A stretch of DNA of 14,851 bases. Origin: Paracoccaceae bacterium. GTDB lineage: Bacteria; Pseudomonadota; Alphaproteobacteria; Rhodobacterales; Rhodobacteraceae. Both the position numbers and the translations under genes were made by a program. The stretch is from positions 3,885 through 18,735 of the forward strand of contig DOOI01000130.1 in assembly GCA_003512825.1 (NCBI GenBank). The letters are read 5' to 3'. The notes under the pieces are model-generated. The model was given only the letters and a program-made list of their open reading frames with translations, ran no database searches and was not told where the DNA came from. Below are positions 7,783-13,863 of this stretch, piece after piece. Position 1 is the first letter of the stretch, and each line of letters starts with the position of its first letter.

Positions 7783-8205
7783 TCAGCCGCCGCAGCCGCC
7801 GATGGTGACTTTGACGGTCGAGGACGCGCGAGCGAAGGAGCCATCTGCCATCTTGGCGATTGCCACCACGTCTTGCGTGCCTGCCAAACGGATACGGGTC
7901 GAGGCCGTGTGCGCCCCTGCTGCTTCCCCGAAATTGAAGGTCGCAATACCCGGTGTCGGGTTGCCCATGGCCAAGATCATGACCGAGCTCGCACCCTCTG
8001 CCGATACGGCTACGGGAACCGTGTTACCGTTTTCTGCGATTTCGGGCGCAGTAAGGGTGATCCCCCCGTCTGCAACGGCAGCGCCGCCAGTGAAGGCTGC
8101 GATCATCTCATCGCCCGTCGCAGCGGCAGCAAAGCGCACTGGGAGAGCCACAAACGCAGCGGCACCAAGGCCGAGCGCAAGCGTTTCGCGTCTGTTAAAT
8201 TCCAT
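7783..8205 (-). CDS. soxY: SoxY, covalent sulfur carrier protein
   Basis: This is a 140-residue periplasmic carrier that holds sulfur intermediates on the cysteine of its swinging C-terminal arm. The chain ends in GGCGG, with Cys138 third from the end, which is diagnostic. The N-terminus carries a twin-arginine signal (FNRRETLALG, residues 3-12) followed by a hydrophobic run ending near AAAAT, and this exports the SoxYZ pair. The frame extends upstream to 8280, but the ATG at 8205 has AAGGAGA six bases before it and places the Tat motif correctly at the N-terminus. It lies 34 bp after soxX and 25 bp before soxZ. Confidence 0.97.
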   Translation of the reverse strand: MEFNRRETLALGLGAAAFVALPVRFAAAATGDEMIAAFTGGAAVADGGITLTAPEIAENGNTVPVAVSAEGASSVMILAMGNPTPGIATFNFGEAAGAHTASTRIRLAGTQDVVAIAKMADGSFARASSTVKVTIGGCGG

Positions 8206-8239
8206 GTTTTTCTCCTTGATCGTGAAGCCGCGCCCCGCG

Positions 8240-8710
8240 TCAGTCCTTAAGAGTGACGAGGAAAGCGACGACGTCTTCAACTTGTTGAGCCGTCAAAACC
8301 GGTGGGAAATTCTCTGGTGCAGCCTTACCCGTGTATCCGTCGCCGGCCCGGTTAAACCCATCCACCTTGTAGAAGGCCGGCATGACCGTGCCTTCAAAAG
8401 TCATCTTCGCATTAACGACGATCCCACGCAGTTCCGCTTCGGTCCACCGCGACCCGGTGCCATCAAGGCTCGGACCAACTTCCCCGTGGAACGGCGAATC
8501 CTTCAACGCAGTGACTTCATGGCACGCAATGCAATTGCCCAGCGAACGCGTCGTCATGGTCTTGGCACCCGCTGCCGCATCGCCGGGCGCACCCGACAAC
8601 GAAGCCTCAATAGCGCCCTCTGCATAGACGACATCCTTCGGCCCGACTTCTCCCGCAAGCGCCGCGCCTGCAGTAAAAAGCACGGCCGCCGTGATTGTTG
8701 TAATTTTCAT
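8240..8710 (-). CDS. soxX: SoxX, monoheme cytochrome c subunit of SoxXA
   Basis: This is a 156-residue periplasmic monoheme cytochrome that takes electrons from SoxA during attachment of thiosulfate to SoxY and passes them to a small cytochrome c. A Sec signal peptide covers about 1-19 (ends AALA). The single heme motif CIACH is at 60-64, and Met110 in GTVMPAFY is the expected axial ligand. The open frame extends upstream to 8824, but the ATG at 8710 has GGGAGG four to five bases upstream and gives a proper signal peptide, so the longer start is rejected. It is the first gene of soxXYZAB and is preceded by a 313-bp control region with two operator-like repeats. Confidence 0.96.
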   Translation of the reverse strand: MKITTITAAVLFTAGAALAGEVGPKDVVYAEGAIEASLSGAPGDAAAGAKTMTTRSLGNCIACHEVTALKDSPFHGEVGPSLDGTGSRWTEAELRGIVVNAKMTFEGTVMPAFYKVDGFNRAGDGYTGKAAPENFPPVLTAQQVEDVVAFLVTLKD

Positions 8711-8750
8711 AAGACCTCCCTTGGCTACCGGTTCCGGCTTTGGATAGCTT

Positions 8751-8768
8751 TGTGCACCGTAGTGCACA
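8751..8768. promoter_or_regulatory. 18-bp palindrome 40 bp upstream of soxX
   Basis: TGTGCAC-CGTA-GTGCACA is a perfect dyad with 7-bp arms and a four-base spacer. It is unrelated in sequence to the AAATTC/GAATTT repeat next to it. The TGTG...CACA ends loosely resemble CRP/FNR-superfamily boxes. It could equally be a hairpin in the soxX leader. The symmetry is seen directly; the binding protein is unknown. Confidence 0.45.
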
Positions 8769-8781
8769 GGCAGGGTCTCAC

Positions 8782-8822
8782 GCAACAACAAATTCACGAA
8801 AATGAATTTACAAATATGTTGC
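8782..8822. promoter_or_regulatory. Nested inverted repeats upstream of soxX, candidate SoxR operator
   Basis: An inner dyad, AAATTCA and TGAATTT around six bases (8790-8809), lies inside an outer perfect dyad, GCAACA and TGTTGC (8782-8787, 8817-8822). The core shares 20 of 23 bases with the repeat upstream of soxC. In Paracoccus and Pseudaminobacter, SoxR is reported to bind the soxW-soxX intergenic region, so this is the likely operator here. It is centred about 90 bp before the soxX ATG, in an AT-rich island suited to a promoter. Confidence 0.65.
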
Positions 8823-8931
8823 ACCGCAGCATTTCCAGTCGCTTTTCCCGAAAGCCGACCTCAGCGGAGCGGCTTCGCCGCAAGTTCTTTCCTCGGCGCC
8901 GCGAATGCGTCGCCTCAAAATGCCTCCGGCG

Positions 8932-8986
8932 GGGATATTTGGCGCAAAAAGACAGGTTGATGGTGTCTCTTTGCAAAAAATATCCC
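8932..8986. repeat. Imperfect 23-bp inverted repeat with GGGATATTT ends, soxW-soxX gap
   Basis: Two 23-base arms (8932-8954 and 8964-8986) pair at 19 positions around a nine-base spacer, each starting with GGGATATTT at its outer end. A third GGGATATTT is part of the terminator after the YeeE/YedE gene (12461-12469). To my knowledge such motifs are common at gene ends in Rhodobacteraceae. The arrangement looks like two terminator tails facing each other. The flanking sequence 8823-8931 holds only a small GCGGC-TTC-GCCGC hairpin at 8869-8881. Confidence 0.5.
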
Positions 8987-9018
8987 GGGGGAGCGCGAAG
9001 CGCGGGAGCAGAGCCCCC
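8975..9018 (-). terminator. Intrinsic-type terminator after soxVW
   Basis: Just beyond the soxW stop codon the transcript can pair GGGGG with CCCCC around an inner GCGC-UUC-GCGC hairpin, followed by GGAUAUUUUUU. A GC hairpin followed by six U residues fits intrinsic termination, so soxVW is likely a transcript separate from soxXYZAB, with read-through possible. The inner hairpin and U-tract are clear; the outer pairing is less regular. Confidence 0.6.
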
Positions 9019-9023
9019 ATTGC

Positions 9024-9593
9024 TTATTGACCCGCATTGATTCGCGAGGCGACGTATTTTTGGAATGGCTCATCGGTGAGGTAAACTTTGTCCCGCACCC
9101 ACGAAAGAATCGCCATCGTCGTGCCTTTGCCGAAGGCGCCGGGCATTGCCGCAACCGCCGCTTGTGGCGCAGTCAGCCCCTCGGCGACGTCTTCGGGGAA
9201 AAACATCATCGTCGGGGTAAACATCAGACCCCATTTACGGATCATATCCTTTTCCGCGAGCACCTCACCGTCGAAATCTGTGACTTCGACATCTCCGAAC
9301 ATATTGATTTGAATAAAAAAGAAGTTGTCGGAGATATAGGCATCTACTTCGGGGACGGGGAAGACTTCCTCATGCATCTTCTTGCAATAGATGCAGCCGC
9401 GCTGTTCGACGATAATCGCAAGTCGCTTTCCTTCGGCATTGGCTTCGCTCAGGTCCTCGCGCAAGTCTTTGAACGTGTCGCGCATCCAATCCGCCTTGTG
9501 CAGACCATCATCGCCGATGTCTGCCGCCATCGCCGGAAACAGGCCGCCGAAAGCGAGCCCGATCGCCAGTGCTGCACTCAAAAGAATTCGCAT
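9024..9593 (-). CDS. soxW: SoxW, periplasmic thioredoxin
   Basis: This is a 189-residue periplasmic thioredoxin-fold protein, the partner that receives reducing equivalents from the membrane protein SoxV. A Sec signal peptide covers about 1-23 (ends FPAMA). The active-site motif is CIYC at 67-70, with a cis-proline at Pro127 in FTPTMMFF, the expected thioredoxin arrangement. The start ATG has AAAGGAG seven bases upstream. The gene follows soxV by only 11 bp. The family includes SoxW and related DsbD-linked thioredoxins; position in the cluster decides the name. Its motif (EQRGCIYC) closely resembles that of the divergently transcribed SoxS (ERQGCAYC), suggesting the two are paralogous. Confidence 0.9.
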   Translation of the reverse strand: MRILLSAALAIGLAFGGLFPAMAADIGDDGLHKADWMRDTFKDLREDLSEANAEGKRLAIIVEQRGCIYCKKMHEEVFPVPEVDAYISDNFFFIQINMFGDVEVTDFDGEVLAEKDMIRKWGLMFTPTMMFFPEDVAEGLTAPQAAVAAMPGAFGKGTTMAILSWVRDKVYLTDEPFQKYVASRINAGQ

Positions 9594-9604
9594 GTCCTGC
9601 TCCT

Positions 9605-10342
9605 TTAACCGAGGCTTCCGAAAGACGGAAATGTTTCAATCATCCATTGCGCGATCAGACTCACGCCGTTTGTCGCGATCAGAATGGCAAAGAGGATGAG
9701 CATCGCGCCCATTATTTTTTCGACATGGCCGAGATATTTGCGGTTGCGTGCCGCCCAGCCGAGAAAGGCCTTGGCGAACAAGGCTGCAACGACAAAAGGC
9801 GCGGTCATGCCCGCGCCATAGACGAACAGCAGCAGCCCCCCATGCCAGATGTTCCCCATGCCGCTTGCGACCATCAAGATCGAGGCCAGCGCCGGGCCCA
9901 CACAGGGTGTCCAGCCAAAGCCAAAGGCCAGCCCCATGACATAGGCGCCAATAAATGTCGTCGGTTCCGCTTTTGATTCGAGGCGCGCCTCGCGATAGAG
10001 CAAGCCGATCCGGATCACCCCCAGAAAATGTAGGCCGAAGACCAGCAAGATCGCAGCTGCAACATAGCTTAGCGGCTCTTTCCACTGGGTAAAGGCCGCG
10101 CCCAGCGCCGTGGCCCCCATGCCAAGCATCACGAAAATCGAGGTGACCCCGGCCGCGAAAGCCACAGCTGAATAAAGCAGGCGCCGTTGTGCGCCGGGCT
10201 GGATATCGCCAGCGCCTTTCAGCTCGGCCATAGAAATGCCCGCCATATAGCTTAGGTAGAACGGCACCATTGGCAGGATGCATGGGGTGAAGAAAGAGAG
10301 AAGCCCCGCCAGCAGCGCACCCGCATAAGTAATGTCCAGCAT
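9605..10342 (-). CDS. soxV: SoxV, CcdA/DsbD-type membrane thiol electron transporter
   Basis: This is a 245-residue inner-membrane protein of the CcdA family that carries electrons from cytoplasmic thioredoxin to SoxW in the periplasm, keeping the SoxYZ carrier reducible. About six hydrophobic segments are visible. The redox cysteines are Cys21 in FFTPCILPMVPFY and Cys147 in WTPCVGPALASI, each next to the family prolines in a membrane helix. The ATG at 10342 is preferred over a GTG at 10351 because it begins MLDITYAGALLAG, the usual SoxV/CcdA N-terminus. It is the first gene of the leftward soxVW unit. Its start faces soxS across a 70-bp shared control region. Confidence 0.95.
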   Translation of the reverse strand: MLDITYAGALLAGLLSFFTPCILPMVPFYLSYMAGISMAELKGAGDIQPGAQRRLLYSAVAFAAGVTSIFVMLGMGATALGAAFTQWKEPLSYVAAAILLVFGLHFLGVIRIGLLYREARLESKAEPTTFIGAYVMGLAFGFGWTPCVGPALASILMVASGMGNIWHGGLLLFVYGAGMTAPFVVAALFAKAFLGWAARNRKYLGHVEKIMGAMLILFAILIATNGVSLIAQWMIETFPSFGSLG

Positions 10343-10412
10343 GGGCCACACCTTGATCTATTCACATATTCAGATTACGTTGAGTGATGCGTTTTCGTCA
10401 ATCGGGTGCCAA
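10343..10412. promoter_or_regulatory. Divergent soxV-soxS control region
   Basis: This 70-bp AT-rich region must contain promoters in both directions. It carries two direct copies of TATTCA (10359-10364 and 10367-10372), close to the ATTCA half-site of the repeat upstream of soxX, but no full dyad of that type. In Paracoccus the soxS-soxV region is a reported SoxR target. I cannot place the -35 and -10 boxes with confidence. Confidence 0.5.
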
Positions 10413-10778
10413 ATGGCCAGACGTTTTTTCCTTGCACTTGCACTCGCGCTCTTTGCCCCCATGGTTCAGGCTGCCGAGCTGTTCATGATCGAGCGACAGG
10501 GCTGCGCCTATTGCGTGCAATGGAAAAAGGACATCGGGGCAGAAGAATACGGCAACACCCGGGAGGGCGCGCATGCCCCTTTGAGCATCATTGATCTCTC
10601 GGACGCCCCCCCTGATGGGGTGCAGTTTGCCCGGCCAGTGGTGTTCACCCCGACGTTCATCCTTGTCGAAGACGGTCGAGAACTTGCCCGTATCGAAGGA
10701 TATCCTGGTGAGGATTTCTTTTGGGGCCTGCTGGGCATGATGCTCAAAGCCCAAACCGGGTTTGACGTCGCTGGCTGA
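10413..10778 (+). CDS. soxS: SoxS, periplasmic thiol-disulfide oxidoreductase
   Basis: This is a 121-residue exported thioredoxin-like protein. In Paracoccus, SoxS is reported to reductively activate SoxYZ. A Sec signal peptide covers about 1-21 (RRFFLALALALFAPMVQAA). The redox motif is CAYC in ERQGCAYCVQW, and a cis-proline appears in VFTPTFILV. The ATG at 10413 is chosen because it opens a clean signal peptide; the longer frame from 10332 would run across the soxV start. The ribosome-binding site is weak, which may limit output. It is first in a rightward unit with soxR and the YeeE/YedE gene. Confidence 0.88.
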   Translation: MARRFFLALALALFAPMVQAAELFMIERQGCAYCVQWKKDIGAEEYGNTREGAHAPLSIIDLSDAPPDGVQFARPVVFTPTFILVEDGRELARIEGYPGEDFFWGLLGMMLKAQTGFDVAG

Positions 10779-10783
10779 GCGGG

Positions 10784-10821
10784 TCCGATTTCAAACTGCA
10801 CCTGCACCTCTTTGAAACGGA
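10784..10821 (+). promoter_or_regulatory. Stem-loop in the soxS-soxR gap
   Basis: TTTCAAA (10789-10795) pairs with TTTGAAA (10811-10817), extended by TCCG and CGGA with a single bulged A, around a 15-base loop that contains CTGCAC twice. No T-tract follows, so this is not an obvious terminator. It could be an RNA stability element after soxS or an autoregulatory site for SoxR. The pairing is seen directly; the role is unknown. Confidence 0.35.
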
Positions 10822-10893
10822 GGGGGAGCATGGTATGGCGTAGGGCGCCGTCCGTCCGGATTGGCAATATCTGGCGACGAGGGAGAAGGGCCT

Positions 10894-11271
10894 GTGGCCT
10901 TACCGCAATTTCAAATCGGGATCTCTGATGAAGAGATGGACCTGATCGTCGATAAAGCGACGATCGCGTCGAACTTCCTGAAAGCCGTCAGCCATGAGGG
11001 GCGACTGCTGATTTTGTGCCATCTTGTGTCTGGAGAGAAATCCGTAACCGAGCTGGAAGAGTTGCTCGCCGCGCGTCAAGCGGCTGTGAGCCAACAGCTA
11101 TCGCGCCTGCGGCTGGAAGGTCTGGTTGTGCCTCGCCGGGATGGCAAGGCGATTTACTATCGCTTGGCGGACGAGCGCCCGAAGCGTATTTTGGAATTGG
11201 TGTATGAGCTGTTTTGCGAAGATCCTCCTGAAGGCGGCGCGCCCTCGGGACCGCGGGCATTTTCAGACTGA
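10894..11271 (+). CDS. soxR: SoxR, ArsR-family transcriptional repressor of sox genes
   Basis: This is a 125-residue winged-helix repressor of the ArsR/SmtB family (not the MerR-type redox sensor that shares the name). The helix-turn-helix is visible around ELEELLAARQAAVSQQLSRLRLEGLV (54-79), followed by a beta-wing RRDGKAIYYRL. Cys42 (in ILCHLV) and Cys108 (in LFCEDP) are 66 residues apart, the same spacing as Cys41 and Cys107 of Rhodobacter capsulatus SqrR, which form a polysulfide bridge to sense reactive sulfur. I infer that sulfur species formed from thiosulfate or sulfide derepress the locus. The GTG at 10894 is preferred over the TTG at 10861: it has an AAGGG/GGGAG ribosome site and matches the usual short N-terminus. 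An internal ATG at 10936 is a weaker alternative. Confidence 0.93.
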   Translation: MALPQFQIGISDEEMDLIVDKATIASNFLKAVSHEGRLLILCHLVSGEKSVTELEELLAARQAAVSQQLSRLRLEGLVVPRRDGKAIYYRLADERPKRILELVYELFCEDPPEGGAPSGPRAFSD

Positions 11272-11358
11272 AATCCCGGCCCGCGCCCAAGAACGCCGGA
11301 ACACAAGCGAGGCCGACCCGCAAAGAACCGCCGAATAAAATAACCCGGAGAGAGTAAC

Positions 11359-12426
11359 ATGCAGAGCCTGCTCGAGACTTTAGGCGAAGATGTAACGGTG
11401 ATGTTGGTCGGCCTCTTTGGCGGCCTGCTTTTGGGGCTCGCCTCTCGCTTGGGTCGTTTTTGCACAATGGGCGCCATCGAAGATCTGCTCTACGGCGGAT
11501 CCGATCTGAGGATGCGAATGTGGTGGTTGGCAATCGGCGTGGCGATCATTGGCACCTTTGGTTTGGCGGCGACGGGTGTGGTGGACTTGGACCGCTCTTA
11601 TTACCTCTCCATCCGCTGGATGCCCGTGGCCTCGATCTTGGGCGGGCTGATATTTGGCTATGGCATGGCCTTGGCCGGAAACTGCGGATTTGGATCAATC
11701 GCCCGCTTGGGCGGGGGCGATATGCGCGCTTTTGTGATCGTTTTGGTGATGGGCGTTTCGGCCTATATCGTGCTTTCGGGGCCTTTGGCGTTTTTGCGGG
11801 TCTGGATCTTTCCGCAAGCTGATGTGGTCAATGATATGCCCCCCGGTATCGCTCATCTTCTGGCGCGCTGGACCGCCCTTCCGGTGACAGCCATCGGGAT
11901 TGCCATCGGCCTCCTGATCACAGGAGCGGCGCTTGGTTCACGGAAATTCCTGGCCAAGCCGAATATGCTGGTGTGGTCGACTGTGGTCGGGGCCGCGATT
12001 GTCTCGGGTTGGGCAGGCAGCACATGGGTGGCCTCTCAGGCGTTCAATCCGATGCCTATTGTCTCGCACAGTTTCTCTGCGCCTGTGGGCGAAACCCTGC
12101 TCTATTGGATGACGGGTTCAGCCCGGGCACCATCCTTTGCCGTAGGCTCTGTGACGGGTGTCATCTTGGGGGCGTTTGCCGGCTCGTTGCTCAAAGGCCA
12201 TTTCCGATGGGAAGCCTGCGAAGACCCACGCGAACTGCGCCGTCAGATCATTGGTGCCGCCTTGATGGGCGGGGGTGCGGTGATTGCCTTGGGCTGCACA
12301 GTCGGACAAGGGCTATCGGCCATGTCCATGCTGGCGTTCTCCGCTCCGATTACATTCGCGGCGATTTTTGCCGGGGCGGCGCTTGGACTCCGCCAACTCA
12401 TCGCGGGGTTTGAAACCGCAGAATAG
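11359..12426 (+). CDS. YeeE/YedE-family (SoxT-like) sulfur-compound transporter
   Basis: This is a 355-residue integral membrane protein with roughly nine to ten hydrophobic segments. It belongs to the YeeE/YedE family, whose member TsuA takes up thiosulfate through a relay of cysteines. The key cysteines are present in conserved settings: Cys35 (GRFCTMGAIEDLL), Cys109 (ALAGNCGFGSIARLGGG) and Cys313 (ALGCTVGQGLSAMS). A further Cys287 lies in a loop. The ATG has GGAGAGAG about five bases upstream. It lies 87 bp after soxR, probably in the same unit. Homologues near soxR have been called SoxT, and this is a plausible name here, but I leave the symbol blank because several subtypes exist. Likely role: moving thiosulfate or another sulfur species into the cytoplasm, for assimilation or so that SoxR can sense it. 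Confidence 0.88.
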   Translation: MQSLLETLGEDVTVMLVGLFGGLLLGLASRLGRFCTMGAIEDLLYGGSDLRMRMWWLAIGVAIIGTFGLAATGVVDLDRSYYLSIRWMPVASILGGLIFGYGMALAGNCGFGSIARLGGGDMRAFVIVLVMGVSAYIVLSGPLAFLRVWIFPQADVVNDMPPGIAHLLARWTALPVTAIGIAIGLLITGAALGSRKFLAKPNMLVWSTVVGAAIVSGWAGSTWVASQAFNPMPIVSHSFSAPVGETLLYWMTGSARAPSFAVGSVTGVILGAFAGSLLKGHFRWEACEDPRELRRQIIGAALMGGGAVIALGCTVGQGLSAMSMLAFSAPITFAAIFAGAALGLRQLIAGFETAE

Positions 12427-12472
12427 GGGGACGCTGTCCCCCCGCCTTCGGCGTCCCCCTGGGATATTTTTT
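12426..12472 (+). terminator. First terminator after the YeeE/YedE gene
   Basis: A perfect 9-bp stem (GGGGGACGC with GCGTCCCCC) begins at the last base of the stop codon, with a 16-base loop, followed by GGGATATTTTTT. A competing hairpin, GGGGGAC-GCT-GTCCCCC (12426-12442), shares the same 5' arm, so two folds are mutually exclusive. Hairpin plus six T residues supports intrinsic termination. Confidence 0.75.
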
Positions 12473-12498
12473 GCAACGAGACATGACTTGAAAAGTGA

Positions 12499-12532
12499 AA
12501 CGCCGCGCCTTTTGCAGGGCGCGGCGTTTTTT
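12499..12532 (+). terminator. Second, bidirectional intrinsic terminator
   Basis: A perfect 11-bp stem, AACGCCGCGCC with GGCGCGGCGTT, and an eight-base loop run into six T residues on the plus strand. It lies between two convergent genes, so it can stop the sox-side transcript from the left and, with a weaker U-run (GTTTCACTTTTC), the acyl-CoA dehydrogenase transcript from the right. Confidence 0.88.
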
Positions 12533-12549
12533 CAGGCTTGGTGGCCAGA

Positions 12550-13779
12550 TCAGAGTTTCTGCTGGGTGTATTTCTTCAATTCTGCACGGGCAATCTGGCG
12601 ACGATGCACAGCGTCTGGACCATCGGCAAGGCGGAGGGTGCGGACATGTGTCCATTTATGCGCCAAGGGTGTGTCTTGCGAAATGCCTTGTGCGCCAAAG
12701 AGCTGCGCGGCCTCGTCAATGACTTTGAGCGCCATACGCGGGGCCACGGTCTTGATCATCGAGATCCAAGGCGCCGCAGCGCGCGCGTCTCCTTGATCCA
12801 TATACCATGCCGCCTTGAGGCACAGCAGGCGCGCCTGTTCGATCTCCATCCGGCATTCCGCGATGATGTCGAAATTGGCACCAAGTTGCGCCAAGGGTTT
12901 CCCGAAGGCCTCACGCTCCAAGGCGCGTTTGCACATCAATTCCAACGCAGATTCGGCTTGGCCGATTGCCCGCATGCAATGGTGGATACGCCCCGGTCCA
13001 AGCCGACCTTGGCTGATCTCGAAACCCCGACCTTCCCCTAAGAGCAGGTTCTCCGCCGGAATTCGCACATTGGTAAACCGCATATGCATATGGCCATGCG
13101 GCGCGTCATCCGCTCCATAGACCTGCATCGGGCGCAAGATCTCGATGCCGGGCGTATTGGCCGCCACAACCACCATCGAGTGGCGCTTGTGTTTCGGGGC
13201 ATCGTCGCCGCCGGTTTTGACCATAACGATATAGACCTTGCAGCGCGGATCGCCCGCCCCCGAGGCCCACCATTTCTCACCGTTAAGCACGTAGTGATCG
13301 CCATCGCGCACACATGACATCGAGATATTCGTGGCGTCAGACGAGGCAACATTTGGCTCTGTCATGCAATAGGCCGAGCGGATCTTGCCTTCCAAGAGGG
13401 GGATCAGCCACTCTTGCTTCATCTTTTCTGTGCCGTAGCGCTCAAAGACTTCCATATTGCCGGTATCTGGTGCCGAACAGTTGAAGACTTCCGCTCCAAG
13501 CGGTGTGCGCCCCATTTCTTCGGCAAAGAACGCGTATTCCACTGTCGAGAGGCCAAAGCCCTTGTCGCTATCGGTCAGCCAGAAGTTCCACAGCCCCCGC
13601 TCCTTGGCCTTTGCCTTCAATCCCTCGAGGATTTCAGACTGGCGCGCGGTGTATTGCCAACGATCCTCTTTGGCGATTTCGGCTTCATACTCATGCTCCA
13701 GCGGCACCACCTCATCGCGGATCATTTCCTTGACGCGGTCCAGCAGTTTTGCGTTTTCGGCGCGAATACCCAGATCCAT
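12550..13779 (-). CDS. Acyl-CoA dehydrogenase, ACAD10/11-like
   Basis: This is a 409-residue cytoplasmic flavoprotein of the acyl-CoA dehydrogenase family, which introduces an alpha-beta double bond into acyl-CoA. The FAD and substrate-binding core is visible: [16 protein letters not shown] (137-152), [15 protein letters not shown] (164-178) and [14 protein letters not shown] (260-273). The C-terminal [13 protein letters not shown] (382-394) is typical of the ACAD10/11 group, where an aspartate in ADGPD is thought to replace the usual glutamate base. No kinase domain is fused to it. The frame extends to an ATG at 13824, but the ATG at 13779 follows a GAGGAAGAGAG stretch and gives the usual N-terminus, so it is chosen. 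It lies 84 bp after the thiolase and is probably in one operon with it. The substrate (long-chain or hydroxylated acyl-CoA) cannot be told from sequence. Confidence 0.9.
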   Translation of the reverse strand: MDLGIRAENAKLLDRVKEMIRDEVVPLEHEYEAEIAKEDRWQYTARQSEILEGLKAKAKERGLWNFWLTDSDKGFGLSTVEYAFFAEEMGRTPLGAEVFNCSAPDTGNMEVFERYGTEKMKQEWLIPLLEGKIRSAYCMTEPNVASSDATNISMSCVRDGDHYVLNGEKWWASGAGDPRCKVYIVMVKTGGDDAPKHKRHSMVVVAANTPGIEILRPMQVYGADDAPHGHMHMRFTNVRIPAENLLLGEGRGFEISQGRLGPGRIHHCMRAIGQAESALELMCKRALEREAFGKPLAQLGANFDIIAECRMEIEQARLLCLKAAWYMDQGDARAAAPWISMIKTVAPRMALKVIDEAAQLFGAQGISQDTPLAHKWTHVRTLRLADGPDAVHRRQIARAELKKYTQQKL

Positions 13780-13863
13780 GGCTCTCTCTTCCTCTGTGCG
13801 AAATTTCTTTCCGCAATTCAGCATGGCACGCCGCGAAAGGAAAGCCCCCCGCCGCGCCTTCCG

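Noticed and set aside
8711..8824. N-terminal extension of SoxX to 8824
   Set aside because: It would displace the signal peptide, run through both candidate operators, and ignore the well-placed Shine-Dalgarno sequence before 8710.
8932..8986. Facing inverted repeats as ends of a small transposable element
   Set aside because: There is only a nine-base spacer, no target-site duplication, and the arms match a terminator tail found elsewhere in the window.
7778..9040. 420-codon open frame on the plus strand across soxY, soxX and the soxW-soxX gap
   Set aside because: It crosses the gap and two well-defined genes on the other strand; its second half is a basic, motif-free sequence.
10381..10402. 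TTGA and TCAA in the soxV-soxS gap as an FNR-type box
   Set aside because: The arms are 14 bases apart, not the four expected for TTGAT-N4-ATCAA, so the match is not meaningful.
10894..11271. SoxR as the MerR-type superoxide sensor of the same name
   Set aside because: The fold is ArsR-type winged helix with no iron-sulfur cysteine cluster; the shared name is coincidental.
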